A DNA stretch of 64,000 bases. Source: an uncultured Rhizobiaceae group bacterium (GTDB taxonomy: Bacteria > Pseudomonadota > Alphaproteobacteria > Rhizobiales > Rhizobiaceae). Positions 8,283 through 17,870 of this stretch are shown here, in pieces. The translations under genes were made by a program, and so were the position numbers. The first letter of the stretch is position 1. The number at the start of each line of letters is the position of its first letter. Under the pieces are notes generated by a model. That model searched no databases. It saw only the letters and a list, made by a program, of their open reading frames with translations, and was not told the origin of the DNA. The stretch is from assembly GCA_947501445.1 (NCBI GenBank), contig CANMVS010000001.1, forward strand, positions 597,150 through 661,149, in the 5' to 3' direction.

Positions 8283-10997
8283 CTATGCGCGGCGGCGTAA
8301 AAGCCGCTGATACAACAGGCCGATAACGACGAGCACAACACCCAATCCGATGAATGACAGCGCCCGCAAGATGCCTGTGAGATTGGACATGTCGATCACA
8401 AATACCTTTGCGACCACCACCACAATAATGACTCCGGATAGCAGCCTGAGCGTTCGAATGCCTGCGATCAGGCCGCCGGACAAAGTGGCAATGCCAATCA
8501 CCAGCCAGGCCGCCGAATAGGCATATAATTCGGCATCTGTTTCTGCTCCGACATTCAGAGCCACCGGGTGAAACCAGTGCCTGATGGTCAGGGTGACCCA
8601 TGCAAAAAGCAGCAGACCACCCACACTATAGGCGGCGCGGCTGTAGATCTGTCTGGTGTGTGCGGTGGAAAAACCCAGTGCAGTGTATAAAACGCCAGTG
8701 AAGAAATAGGCAAAGAGCAACTTGTTAAGGAACGTATTTGACCCAATGAATTCGCCGGTAATGGCAGGATTGTAGAAACCCAACAGGCCGAATACAGCAG
8801 CAGCCATGCCCAAAAAGCCAAGAACATCAGCGAGCGTACCCAGCGCCAGGCTGTTTCTGGTTCTTTTCATTCGGGTCAATCCAAGTGCTACCCCACCGCC
8901 GACAAAAACCAGCAACGCAGCCTCTGACAAAGTGTCTACGCCGGTAAAGACTTCGAGTGGATCAAGCATGTGAAGCCCCAACAGGGCAAGTGCTGCAGTG
9001 ACGGCGGCAACCGCAACGCCCTCAATGATCTCGAGCCATAAATCGCGGGTTTGTTTTCCAAGCAGCCATGCTGTCATAACAAACCCGGCAGCAGGCACGC
9101 CATACCCAAACAACAGCCAGTTGAACACCGGTGTCGTCCCAAGAGAAGAGCCAACGATTGCAGGGTCCCATGCAATACGCGCTCCCCACAACAAAGCCGG
9201 CAGCAATGCAAATGGTCTGAGTGATGCCACTGGCCTATAGGTATAAACAAGGGCCGTGGCTGGCGCCATGAGCGCCAGGGCAACCGTTAATGTCCCCTGA
9301 TCCAGCACCATACAAAGCCCAAGTGCAAATACCCCGAGGCAGGCCAACAGACAGGTTGCGACCACGCCATCACGGCCATTTGCATCTTCAGATTGGATAT
9401 GCCGGTCCATATGCATGGCAACGCCATAGAGTGCGACACTCAACAGCAGCGCAATAATCCCGTATCGAAGTGAGATATCAAGGAAATCGGTTCTGGCATA
9501 GGCAACAGCTAACAGGAGTACGGGTGTAAAAGCACCACCAAAGGCAAGCGGCACACGTGATGCGGACCACCTGGCACCGGCGAACCCGAGCGTTGCCGCA
9601 AGAGCGGCGAGTACAATCCCCAATACACCAAACATCGACAGCGCCTGCTGCTTGTATCCGGGCATAAATATCGGGTTGAGTTGCTCAATCGTGTCCGCAT
9701 TGCCAACCAGAGGCGCCCAGGTATCAATGCCAATGTCCCAGCTGCCATAGCCCACTGCGGCAACAATAACCGCAACTGGAACAATGTAGCGTGCTGCGGA
9801 CCAATAGTAGCTCGCTGCGAACGGCACAAAAATAATTAATACCAGGCCAACCACGGTTCCTGCGCCTGTCTCCACCGTAACGAAGATAAGTGCGAGCAGT
9901 GAAATCAACGCAAGCAGCACAACTGCAACACGGTCGTTGGGGAAAAACTCCTGGGCGGATCGTGGATACAGACTTGTCACGAACACATAAAATATGGCGA
10001 TCCAGGCAACCAGGATATACAGACCAACGACGACCTGCTGCGCCTGACTGTCGATGAGCAGGAGCACAACACCAAAAAAAGCCAGTCCGAGAGCGGCAAT
10101 GACTGCCAGCCATCGCCACAGTCTCAGTCGCCCGACACCAAAGGCGGCAACGGACACAGCAAAGGCATAGAGAGCCAATCCGATGGCGCTGGGTTGCTGT
10201 GTTGCCACCAGAAACGGCACAAAATAGCTGCCAACAAGCCCCAGCGCGGCCAAAATGGGCCCGTGCAGCAAAGCGGCGACCATGGTTGCAACCGAAACAA
10301 TGCCCAAAATGACAAAGGCCGCCAAAGGCGACAAAAATCCATAAATCTGATAGGCGGCAAATACGGTTGCAAAGGCAGCAAGTGTACCGGCTGCCGTAAC
10401 AATAGCCGGAATATTGGCCGTTTCAAATCCGCCTACAGCATAAGCAGCACCACGCTGACGTGTCCATTCGCCCGCGCCAATCAGCAGGGCTGAGAATGCA
10501 GCCCCCAACAGAATGCGCATCCCCGGCCCCAAAAGTCCCTGCTCGATTGAGTAGCGAACCAAAAACACACCGCCAAGCGCAAGGGCCAGACCGCCGACCC
10601 AAACAGCCCATTTTGCGCCGACGGTTTCTTCAAGGTTTGTGCCGGTATCGGTGCTGACAACATCTTCCCTTTTGTCAGCTGTCCTTTCGGCTGGTTCCGC
10701 GCGCGCAACTGCCTCTTCGTCAAGATTGAGTGGTTCCGGTTGCGGTTCTTGCGGCGGTATGCCCCATGCATCCGCTGTCCCGTCGCCATCCCCGACTGCC
10801 GGGTCAATGTCGTCCGGCGCCGGTTCTGGTTCTTCCTGACTTTCGAATTGAACCGGTGCACCGGCATCAAGCCGCGCCTGCAGCGCATCGACATCACGTT
10901 GCAGCCGTCTGACGCGAAAAAAGGCGACCGTCCCCAGGATCGGCATTACAACAAAGGCCAACGCAAGAAGCAGTGCCAATGGGACCAATTCAGACAC
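8283..10997 (-). CDS. DUF2339 polytopic membrane protein
   Basis: A very large inner-membrane protein of about 904 residues. A short N-terminal hydrophobic segment and a charged coil (RVRRLQRDVDALQARLDAG) lead into an acidic, proline-rich stretch, then a long run of more than twenty hydrophobic helices. The EETVGAKWAVWVGGLALALGGVFLVRY-like start of the membrane part and GLLGPGMRILLG are typical of DUF2339, whose function is unknown. Three starts are possible: GTG 11018, ATG 11006 and GTG 10997. I prefer 10997 because GGGGGA lies about eight bases before it. It is a single gene, convergent with the ABC-F gene. Confidence 0.85.
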   Translation of the reverse strand: MSELVPLALLLALAFVVMPILGTVAFFRVRRLQRDVDALQARLDAGAPVQFESQEEPEPAPDDIDPAVGDGDGTADAWGIPPQEPQPEPLNLDEEAVARAEPAERTADKREDVVSTDTGTNLEETVGAKWAVWVGGLALALGGVFLVRYSIEQGLLGPGMRILLGAAFSALLIGAGEWTRQRGAAYAVGGFETANIPAIVTAAGTLAAFATVFAAYQIYGFLSPLAAFVILGIVSVATMVAALLHGPILAALGLVGSYFVPFLVATQQPSAIGLALYAFAVSVAAFGVGRLRLWRWLAVIAALGLAFFGVVLLLIDSQAQQVVVGLYILVAWIAIFYVFVTSLYPRSAQEFFPNDRVAVVLLALISLLALIFVTVETGAGTVVGLVLIIFVPFAASYYWSAARYIVPVAVIVAAVGYGSWDIGIDTWAPLVGNADTIEQLNPIFMPGYKQQALSMFGVLGIVLAALAATLGFAGARWSASRVPLAFGGAFTPVLLLAVAYARTDFLDISLRYGIIALLLSVALYGVAMHMDRHIQSEDANGRDGVVATCLLACLGVFALGLCMVLDQGTLTVALALMAPATALVYTYRPVASLRPFALLPALLWGARIAWDPAIVGSSLGTTPVFNWLLFGYGVPAAGFVMTAWLLGKQTRDLWLEIIEGVAVAAVTAALALLGLHMLDPLEVFTGVDTLSEAALLVFVGGGVALGLTRMKRTRNSLALGTLADVLGFLGMAAAVFGLLGFYNPAITGEFIGSNTFLNKLLFAYFFTGVLYTALGFSTAHTRQIYSRAAYSVGGLLLFAWVTLTIRHWFHPVALNVGAETDAELYAYSAAWLVIGIATLSGGLIAGIRTLRLLSGVIIVVVVAKVFVIDMSNLTGILRALSFIGLGVVLVVIGLLYQRLLRRRA

Positions 10998-11270
10998 GAC
11001 ACACATCCCCCAGCCCACACGGGGCTATATCCAAACCCATCAACTGTCCGAAAAAATACTCCAAGAGCATCAAGGACCTTGCTGGCGCAATATTACCTGA
11101 CCGATTGTCCAAGCCGCCCACCCTTCGGCGCGCAGACTCACGCCTATTCAGTTTACTGGCGAATTGGCTGACATACAATTTCAGGATCAATGCCAGTCAA
11201 ATTTCCACAAAGCGCCAGACCAAGTGCCATATTTGCGCCTTCAAATGATTCCATTTGAGCGATATACAGC

Positions 11271-11870
11271 CTATCGGTGCTTGTTGAGAGCGGTCATTAC
11301 TTCGTCAAGCCTGTCCTGCCCCCAGTGCATTTCGCCGTTGACATAAAATGTTGGCGCACCAAAGGCGCCCCGTTCGACCGCCTCTTGCGTGTTTTTCTTT
11401 AACTCATCCTTGATCGCCTGATCCTGCACCATATTGGCTATCTCATTTGCAGGCAGGCCGGATTTTTCCATCAATTCCATCATTACCTCAGGACTGGCAA
11501 GATCATCACCATTGGCCCAGGCACCATCGAACATTGTGGCCATATAGGGGTCCAGAACCTCTGGCCCCAACCTTTCGGCAGCGATCGCCCCACGCATCGC
11601 CATAATGGTGTTCAGTGGAAAGGAAGGATTAACCGAGAATTCAATTCCATGTTTGTCTGCAGTGCGCTTCATATCCGCAAACATCCATTGGCCCTTTGCA
11701 GCTATGTTGACCGGACTGACATTGCCTACCGCTTTGAATACACCACCCAGAAAAATCGGTTTCCAATGAATTTTGCCACCGGCGTCGCGCACCATTTTTG
11801 GTAGTCGTTTGTAAGCCAGATATGAAGCGCTGCTCACAAAATCATAATAAAAATCAACAACTTTCGTCAA
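11271..11870 (-). CDS. DsbA-fold 2-hydroxychromene-2-carboxylate isomerase family protein
   Basis: A thioredoxin/DsbA-fold protein of about 199 residues, close to kappa-class GST and 2-hydroxychromene-2-carboxylate isomerase. VVDFYYDFVSSASYLAYKRLP at the N-terminus carries the serine that replaces the CxxC cysteines in this family. The C-terminal GAFGAPTFYVNGEMHWGQDRLD is also characteristic. Such enzymes use glutathione to isomerise ring-cleavage products, but neighbours give no pathway here. An in-frame ATG exists at 11900. A strong AGGAG lies inside that extension, seven bases before TTG 11870, and family members start at TKVVDF, so I take TTG as the start. Confidence 0.82.
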   Translation of the reverse strand: MTKVVDFYYDFVSSASYLAYKRLPKMVRDAGGKIHWKPIFLGGVFKAVGNVSPVNIAAKGQWMFADMKRTADKHGIEFSVNPSFPLNTIMAMRGAIAAERLGPEVLDPYMATMFDGAWANGDDLASPEVMMELMEKSGLPANEIANMVQDQAIKDELKKNTQEAVERGAFGAPTFYVNGEMHWGQDRLDEVMTALNKHR

Positions 11871-11979
11871 AACTAATCTCCTGGAAGTGGTGTTTTTCAT
11901 CGTTTAAACCATCACTTCGAACCGGCACATCTGTTTTGCGATGCATCATCGAAGCCCGGTTGCATTTAGCATCTAACAA

Positions 11980-11993
11980 CGTTTACGTAAACG
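11980..11993. promoter_or_regulatory. Perfect 14-bp palindrome CGTTTACGTAAACG
   Basis: A perfect dyad, CGTTTACGTAAACG, about 110 bases upstream of the isomerase start (minus strand) and 170 upstream of the L,D-transpeptidase (plus strand). It looks like an operator for a dimeric regulator. Which gene it serves is not evident. The rest of 11871-12163 holds no gene that I can support. Confidence 0.4.
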
Positions 11994-12163
11994 GAAACAG
12001 TATCGCATATGCAGACATTCATTGCCTGATTCACATGGCAGAATGAACAGTATTTCAATTTTACCATTCGACCGAATTTACCGATTGATAAGGCACTCTT
12101 TCTAGGGTCTTCGATACATCAGAACCCGGCTGTGCCTGGACAATTTGAAGCGGATTTTTTGTA

Positions 12164-13573
12164 ATGCGTAAGCTGTCTTCACATCTCAATCTACTGGCCT
12201 GTACCGGTGCATCGATTATCATGTTGACCGCAGCCAATCCGGCTGTGGCAACGCAGATGGATACACACGCCAAATCGACAATCACGTCACAATTGCCGGA
12301 AACCAGACCCGTCGATCCGGTCCTGATGCTGGTGTCATTGCAGAAGCAGCAGATAAAGGTCCTTGTTGGTGATCGGCTTGTTGCCCGCTCCAAAGTGTCC
12401 ACCGGGAAAAAAGGCCACCGGACGCCGACGGGTATTTTCAGTGTATTACAGAAAAAACGCCGTCATCACTCCAATATCTACAGCCGTGCACCAATGCCCT
12501 ATATGCAGCGTTTGACGTGGTCGGGAATAGCACTGCACGAATCTAAAAGCGTGCCAGCGCGACCTGCGTCTCACGGATGCGTTCGTCTTCCGAACGCCTT
12601 TGCAAAACAACTTTATGGGTTTACCGACCGGGGTGCCCACGTCATTATTACGGATGAGGAACTGAATTTTGCCCCGCTTTGGCACGGCAATCTACTTTAT
12701 CCCGACCGCAAGCCGGTTCAAAAACCGCTTCAGTCGGTAAGCGACGAAGGCTCCCTGCAAAGTTATCGGCAGAATAATAATTCCATGTCGCCTGTGTTGT
12801 TGGCCCAAAACGGTAGCCCCGCAGACCTGAACGGGCCCGATGCGAATGCCCTTGCGAGCGACGGCTTCGTTTTGCGTGCCAGTCTGAAGGCTGACGCCCC
12901 CACTGAACGCGTCATCGATCGTTTTGAACTGCCCGATTCCGACTCGCCCGTGCGCATATTGATAACCCGCAGGACCGGCAGGGAACTGGTGCGCGATATC
13001 CAGACGATGTTGACAGAACTTGGGTATGACACAGGCGATGCCGATGGTTGGATGGGTCCGGACACGGGCAATGCAATCATCAGATTTCAAAATGATAATG
13101 GGCGCAAGCCGACAGGTAGCCTGTCCATGTCGCTTGCACGCGCGCTCCATGAGGCATCTGGCAAAGGCCCCTTTCCGGCCGCGCATATTTATGCGCGCCA
13201 GGATTTCAAACCCGTCTTTGATGCACCGGTTGTCATGGAGAATCCGCAATTGCCTCTGGGCACGCATTTCATAACCGGGCTCAAGTCACACACCGACCGG
13301 CACACATTGCGTTGGCTGAGCGCGACACTGGCCAATACACCGCAACCATCCGCCCTGTCAGATATCGGGCTAAGCAGCAGACCGGGAGCACCGCTGTCCA
13401 ACTCGGTTAGTGATGCATTGGACCGGCTCACAATTCCCGCATACATAAAGGAACGGCTGCTGGCGATGCTGGTTCCCGGATCGTCCATTATCATTTCAGA
13501 TGACGGCATAAGTGATGAATCGCATCTGGGCACAGATTTCATCGTTCTGACCAAATCGCACAGTAAACATTGA
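12164..13573 (+). CDS. L,D-transpeptidase with peptidoglycan-binding domain
   Basis: A 469-residue exported protein. A signal peptide (about residues 1-30, LLACTGASIIMLTAANPAVA) targets the periplasm. The YkuD domain (about 45-165) has the catalytic motif SHGCVRLPN with Cys near 139, and makes 3-3 cross-links in peptidoglycan or anchors proteins to it. A peptidoglycan-binding repeat follows near 270-330 (DIQTMLTELGYDTGDADGWMGPDT). The last 120 residues (GTHFITGLKSH, YIKERLLAMLVPGSSIIISDDG, GTDFIVLT) form an extra C-terminal region that I do not recognise as a standard domain. It is a single gene with a poor ribosome site before ATG 12164. Confidence 0.9.
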   Translation: MRKLSSHLNLLACTGASIIMLTAANPAVATQMDTHAKSTITSQLPETRPVDPVLMLVSLQKQQIKVLVGDRLVARSKVSTGKKGHRTPTGIFSVLQKKRRHHSNIYSRAPMPYMQRLTWSGIALHESKSVPARPASHGCVRLPNAFAKQLYGFTDRGAHVIITDEELNFAPLWHGNLLYPDRKPVQKPLQSVSDEGSLQSYRQNNNSMSPVLLAQNGSPADLNGPDANALASDGFVLRASLKADAPTERVIDRFELPDSDSPVRILITRRTGRELVRDIQTMLTELGYDTGDADGWMGPDTGNAIIRFQNDNGRKPTGSLSMSLARALHEASGKGPFPAAHIYARQDFKPVFDAPVVMENPQLPLGTHFITGLKSHTDRHTLRWLSATLANTPQPSALSDIGLSSRPGAPLSNSVSDALDRLTIPAYIKERLLAMLVPGSSIIISDDGISDESHLGTDFIVLTKSHSKH

Positions 13574-13685
13574 CGCCGGCGGACGCCCACTATAAAGGTC
13601 CTGAAAAAAGGCGCTCCGCAATCGCGAAGCAACCGTGGCGGCGCGCGGTCTAAATTTAGCGCCTTTCGAGAAAGATCATTTTCTG

Positions 13686-15512
13686 ATGGCTCCCTTTGAG
13701 CGCGCCGAACCGGCGCTTGCTGCCGCGTTGACGAAGCGCGGATATACTGCGTTGACACCCGTGCAATCCGCAGTAATCGATACCGAACTGGATCAACGTG
13801 ACCTGTTGGTTTCTGCCCAGACGGGCTCCGGTAAAACTGTTGCTTTTGGATTGGCTCTTGCCGGTTCAGTCCTTGTGGATGGCGCACTGCCGGGCCGTGT
13901 TGGCGCACCGCTGGCCCTGATCATCGCACCGACCCGAGAGCTGGCGCTGCAGGTCAGTCGCGAACTTGAGTGGCTCTACGCTGAAGCCGGTGCAAAAATC
14001 TGTTCATGCGTCGGTGGTATGGATCCGCGTGCGGAACGCCGGGCTCTGGAGCGCGGCGCGCATATTGTCGTTGGAACGCCGGGGCGTCTGCGCGATCACA
14101 TCACCAGACGCGCCCTTAATCTGGGCAGCCTGAATGCCGCTGTGCTGGATGAAGCCGATGAAATGCTGGATTTGGGCTTTCGGGAAGATCTCGAATTCAT
14201 TCTAGATGCAGCCCCGGAAGAACGCCGCACACTGATGTTCTCGGCGACATTGCCGCGTGAAGTCAATGCGCTCGCACAACGCTTCCAGAAGAACGCTGAG
14301 CGGGTAACGGTCAATAGTGAAAAAAGTGCCCATGCCGATATTGAATACATCGGTCATACGGTCGTCGCCAGCGAGCGAGAGAACGCGATAATCAACGTAT
14401 TGCGTTATCACAATGCATCACGCTCGATCGTATTTTGCGGCACACGCGAAAACGTCAAACATCTGACCAGCCGTCTGGCAAACCGTGGATTTTCCACGGT
14501 TGCCCTTTCGGGTGAATTTACCCAGGCAGAGCGTTCCCATGCATTGCAGTCCATTCGTGACGGCCGTGCCAAAGTCTGCGTTGCCACTGACGTGGCTGCC
14601 CGCGGCATTGATCTGCCGGAACTTGATCTGGTTGTTCATGCAGACCTGCCGAATAACCCTGAGACGCTGCTCCACCGCAGTGGACGGACCGGGCGCGCCG
14701 GACGCAAAGGCGTCTGCACACTGATCGTAACCAGCAACCGCCGCCGTAATGCCGAACGCCTGGTGCGGTTTGCCAAAGTCGGCATCGCGTGGAAAGCAGC
14801 ACCCAATGCCTCTGACATTGCACATCTGGATAATGAGCGTATTCGTCAAAGCCCCTTTCTGACTGATCAGATGGAGGAAGAGGAACAGAATTTCGCGCGT
14901 TCGTTGCTGGAAACGCACAGTGCCGAACAGATAGCAGCAGCCTTCTTCCGCCTTTCCCGCTCCGCGCTGCCCGCTGCAGAGGATTTATCCGAAGTTGCCG
15001 AGCAACAGCAAAAGCCGGCGAGCCTGCGCAGCGATTTCGAGAATGGGCAATGGTTCAGCATCAGCGCAGGTCGCAATCAGCGTGCAGAACCGCGTTGGTT
15101 GCTGCCGGTGATCTGTCGCTCCGGTGACATTGATCGAAATTCCGTGGGGGCAATCTCCATTCGCGAAACAGAAACACTGTTCGAAATTCATCCGGACAAG
15201 GTTGATGACTACAAAAAAATGGTAAGTGAACAAGGGTGCGTCGAACGTGCACTTAATATCAAATTTGTTGGTAGTGCGCCCGATAAAGCCGGCGGTGGAA
15301 ACAAACCTGGCGGCGGTTACAAGGGTGGCAAATCCGATGGACCATCACGCTCCCGCAACAAAAACAAGCCGCGACGCTCTGGCGATTTCAGCGCAAGCAA
15401 GCCAAAGGCCGCAACGGACCCGTCCGAAAAGAAATTTGCAAAACGCAAGAAGGACAAGGCGAAGGCTCCCGGCAGCAAACCCAAAAACCGCAAGGCAACC
15501 GGCAAGGCCTGA
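13686..15512 (+). CDS. DEAD-box ATP-dependent RNA helicase (DeaD/CsdA-like)
   Basis: A superfamily 2 RNA helicase of about 608 residues. The core motifs are all present: Q motif ALTPVQSAVI, Walker A AQTGSGKT, APTRELALQ, GTPGRL, DEADEML, SAT, VATDVAARGID and HRSGRTGRAG. After the core comes a DbpA-type RNA-binding domain (near residues 450-520, RWLLPVICRSGDIDRNSVGAI) and a lysine/arginine/glycine-rich tail (about 535-608) that should bind RNA non-specifically. This layout fits cold-shock helicases that act in ribosome assembly and mRNA decay. The frame is open to 13635; ATG 13686 fits the family start. It is convergent with holC across a hairpin region. Confidence 0.92.
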   Translation: MAPFERAEPALAAALTKRGYTALTPVQSAVIDTELDQRDLLVSAQTGSGKTVAFGLALAGSVLVDGALPGRVGAPLALIIAPTRELALQVSRELEWLYAEAGAKICSCVGGMDPRAERRALERGAHIVVGTPGRLRDHITRRALNLGSLNAAVLDEADEMLDLGFREDLEFILDAAPEERRTLMFSATLPREVNALAQRFQKNAERVTVNSEKSAHADIEYIGHTVVASERENAIINVLRYHNASRSIVFCGTRENVKHLTSRLANRGFSTVALSGEFTQAERSHALQSIRDGRAKVCVATDVAARGIDLPELDLVVHADLPNNPETLLHRSGRTGRAGRKGVCTLIVTSNRRRNAERLVRFAKVGIAWKAAPNASDIAHLDNERIRQSPFLTDQMEEEEQNFARSLLETHSAEQIAAAFFRLSRSALPAAEDLSEVAEQQQKPASLRSDFENGQWFSISAGRNQRAEPRWLLPVICRSGDIDRNSVGAISIRETETLFEIHPDKVDDYKKMVSEQGCVERALNIKFVGSAPDKAGGGNKPGGGYKGGKSDGPSRSRNKNKPRRSGDFSASKPKAATDPSEKKFAKRKKDKAKAPGSKPKNRKATGKA

Positions 15513-15534
15513 TCGCTCCCCGCAACCAGCCCGT

Positions 15535-15589
15535 TTCCCGGCGAACTGCCTCCAATCCACAAGATGGTTGGGAGGTTGTGCACCGGGAA
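15535..15589. terminator. Nested imperfect hairpin between convergent helicase and holC
   Basis: TTCCCGG at 15535 pairs with CCGGGAA at 15583, and inside this CCTCC pairs with GGAGG with further imperfect pairing. It fills the gap between convergent stops. There is no long U-run, so it may be a weak two-way terminator or only a protective structure. Confidence 0.4.
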
Positions 15590-15602
15590 TCGGCAACACC
15601 AG

Positions 15603-16052
15603 TCAGGCCTTTTTCTCCCATCCACGATCGGGCGTTTGCTGCCAATAGGTCATATTGTGGCTGCCACCCTTGAGATTTTTCCAATGGGTCCGCGCCGATT
15701 CTACCTGCTGCTGGTCGTGGCCATCAAACATCAAAACCGCACGCTCGTAGTCCTCCAGTCCGATTGGTGCTGAACCGTCCACGAGAAAACGAACCTGTGC
15801 CGTGTTGACATTTCCATCATTGCAACACAGCACAATAGGCTGCAGGTTGGCGTTATCTGTTCGATCTGTTCCGTGGGGAAGAAAAGACTCGTCACGATAT
15901 ACCCACAGGTGTTGATCAAGGGCGTCCCGCCGCTCCTCACTTGTCGTTTGGACGACGACACGCCAATTGCGCTCAAGACATTTCTCAAGCAGGGACGGCA
16001 AGGCGTCCTCCAGTCGCGACTCGGTCAGGTGATAAAACAGAACATCTGCCAT
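15603..16052 (-). CDS. holC: DNA polymerase III chi subunit
   Basis: Chi is the clamp-loader accessory subunit that links the DNA polymerase III holoenzyme to single-stranded DNA-binding protein. The 149-residue product shows the family pattern: FYHLTESRLEDALPSLLEKCLERNWRVV at the N-terminus, LWVYRDESFLPHGTD, and ERAVLMFDGHDQQQVESARTHWKNLK near the C-terminus. It lies 21 bases downstream of pepA on the same strand, a widespread pepA-holC pairing, and is probably co-transcribed with it. Confidence 0.92.
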   Translation of the reverse strand: MADVLFYHLTESRLEDALPSLLEKCLERNWRVVVQTTSEERRDALDQHLWVYRDESFLPHGTDRTDNANLQPIVLCCNDGNVNTAQVRFLVDGSAPIGLEDYERAVLMFDGHDQQQVESARTHWKNLKGGSHNMTYWQQTPDRGWEKKA

Positions 16053-16073
16053 GGATTGGGTGCCTGTGCGTTA

Positions 16074-17567
16074 TCAGGATTCGTAATTCGACCGAACGAA
16101 TGCATCCAGAAGCCGAACACCAAACCCAGTGCCCCATGAACGATTGATTTCCGTATTGGGTGCGCCCATTCCAGTACCTGCAATATCCAGATGAACCCAG
16201 GGGGTGTCATTGACGAACCGTTGCAGAAATTGTGCCGCGGTGATGGATCCCCCCCAACGACCGCCAACATTCTTCATGTCGGCAAACTTGGAATCGATGA
16301 GTTTGTCATACTCGGGACCAAGCGGCAGGCGCCAGACTTTTTCCTGCGTCATGTCCCCGGCAGCAGAAAGTTGCTCGCACAAATCATCATTGTTGGAAAA
16401 CATGCCTGCATGCTGATGTCCGAGTGCGACAATAACCGCCCCCGTCAATGTCGCCAGATTGATCATGAACTGCGGTTTATAACGTTGCTGACAATACCAA
16501 AGCGCATCACAAAGAACCAGACGTCCTTCCGCATCAGTATTAATCACCTCTATGGTCTGGCCAGACATGGAGCGAACGATATCGCCCGGTCTTTGGGCAT
16601 TGCCATCCGGCATGTTTTCCACAAGACCGAGTATACCAATAACATTCGATTTGGCTTTTCGCGCTGCCAATGCATGCATGAGGCCAATGACGGCGGCTGC
16701 ACCGCCCATATCCCCTTTCATGTCTTCCATGCCTGCGCCGGGTTTTAGCGAGATGCCGCCGCTGTCAAAAACGACGCCTTTGCCGATAAAGGCGATAGGT
16801 TTTTGCTTTTGCTTGCCACCATTCCACCTCATGATCGCCAGCCGCGGTGGGCGAACTGATCCCTGGGCGACACCAAGCAAGGTGCCCATGCCCAATTTCG
16901 TCATTTCCTTCTCGGTCAGAATTTCAACCTCAACACCAAGTTTTTCCAGATCACTGGCATGTTTGGCGAATTCGACCGGCCCCAGGACATTGGCCGGTTC
17001 ATTAACAAGATTGCGTGCCAATGAAACACCGTCGGCAATTGCCTGAGCATCAGCAAAGCATTTTTTTGCAGCAGCGGCGTGCTTGCTGACCACTGTGACC
17101 TTGATTGTTTTGGGCGTTGATTCGTTGCCATTGCCTTTTGAGCGGGTCTTGTAGGTGTCAAATTTGTAGCTGCGCAGCAGCAACCCAAGGGCAATGCCTG
17201 CGGCATTTTCGGCGTCCAGGCCGAAATCGGGCCCATCCAGATAAAGTGTGACGGAGTCAGCTTTTTTGATTTGAGCGAAAGCGGCGCCGCCAAAGCGCAG
17301 CCAATCATTGGCCTTCAACTCCGACGGCTCTCCGATTCCCAACACCACAATACGGTCAACCGGGCTGCCTTCAGGAGCAAGAATATCGACTGATGAAAGC
17401 TTCTTGCCGTCGAATCCGGCAATATTCATCGCCCGTTTCGAAACATCCTGAGGATCGACACGTGTAACATCGTGTGAAAGGTGCCCTGCTTTGTCGCCAA
17501 GCAATATTGCCACCCCACCTTTTGCAGTTGATGCTTTGGTAAAGCTGATATTTAGTTTTTGTGACAT
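16074..17567 (-). CDS. pepA: Leucyl aminopeptidase (M17)
   Basis: A cytoplasmic two-metal aminopeptidase that removes N-terminal residues, preferring leucine. The 497-residue product has the N-terminal macrodomain-like half and the catalytic half with [30 protein letters not shown] and the family signature [14 protein letters not shown], which contains metal ligands and the catalytic arginine. The frame is open to 17642. ATG 17567 is preferred because it gives the usual MSQKLNISF start and has TTTGGAG five to six bases upstream. PepA homologues can also bind DNA, but nothing here tests that. It is followed by holC and divergent from the lptFG genes. Confidence 0.95.
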   Translation of the reverse strand: MSQKLNISFTKASTAKGGVAILLGDKAGHLSHDVTRVDPQDVSKRAMNIAGFDGKKLSSVDILAPEGSPVDRIVVLGIGEPSELKANDWLRFGGAAFAQIKKADSVTLYLDGPDFGLDAENAAGIALGLLLRSYKFDTYKTRSKGNGNESTPKTIKVTVVSKHAAAAKKCFADAQAIADGVSLARNLVNEPANVLGPVEFAKHASDLEKLGVEVEILTEKEMTKLGMGTLLGVAQGSVRPPRLAIMRWNGGKQKQKPIAFIGKGVVFDSGGISLKPGAGMEDMKGDMGGAAAVIGLMHALAARKAKSNVIGILGLVENMPDGNAQRPGDIVRSMSGQTIEVINTDAEGRLVLCDALWYCQQRYKPQFMINLATLTGAVIVALGHQHAGMFSNNDDLCEQLSAAGDMTQEKVWRLPLGPEYDKLIDSKFADMKNVGGRWGGSITAAQFLQRFVNDTPWVHLDIAGTGMGAPNTEINRSWGTGFGVRLLDAFVRSNYES

Positions 17568-17870
17568 GAAAACTCCAAATGAACGCGCGAGCGAATACAT
17601 GCGGTTTATGACCGCAGTGAATGATGATGCCCGTACATGCATGATGGCGGTTTGGCGCGCAATAACAAGTCCTGCGTTTTGCTATTTACGCGTAAATGGC
17701 GTCAATCCCTAAGAGCAACATCTCCCTGCGGAACCAGGGTGGCGCGATTTCGGAAATTAGCGAAATGTTTACTATGCCTCTTGGCGACATATTAGGTATA
17801 AGCCGCTACGATGAATTTTCGATCGTGCCCTGGGTCGATTGATTTGATGGTGTTGCGGATTTCTCGCTGT
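17568..17870. other. Divergent intergenic region pepA/lptF
   Basis: This stretch of about 300 bases separates the divergent pepA and lptF genes and should hold both promoters. The one clear structure is the palindrome at 17684-17697. AT-rich hexamers near 17795-17800 could be an lptF -10 box, but no convincing -35 goes with them. I see no further gene. Confidence 0.5.
17684..17697. promoter_or_regulatory. Perfect 14-bp palindrome ATTTACGCGTAAAT
   Basis: A perfect dyad in the divergent pepA/lptF intergenic region, about 117 bases upstream of the pepA start and 174 upstream of the lptF start. It could be an operator. It shares TTTACG/CGTAAA half-sites with, but has different spacing from, the palindrome at 11980. 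Confidence 0.35.
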
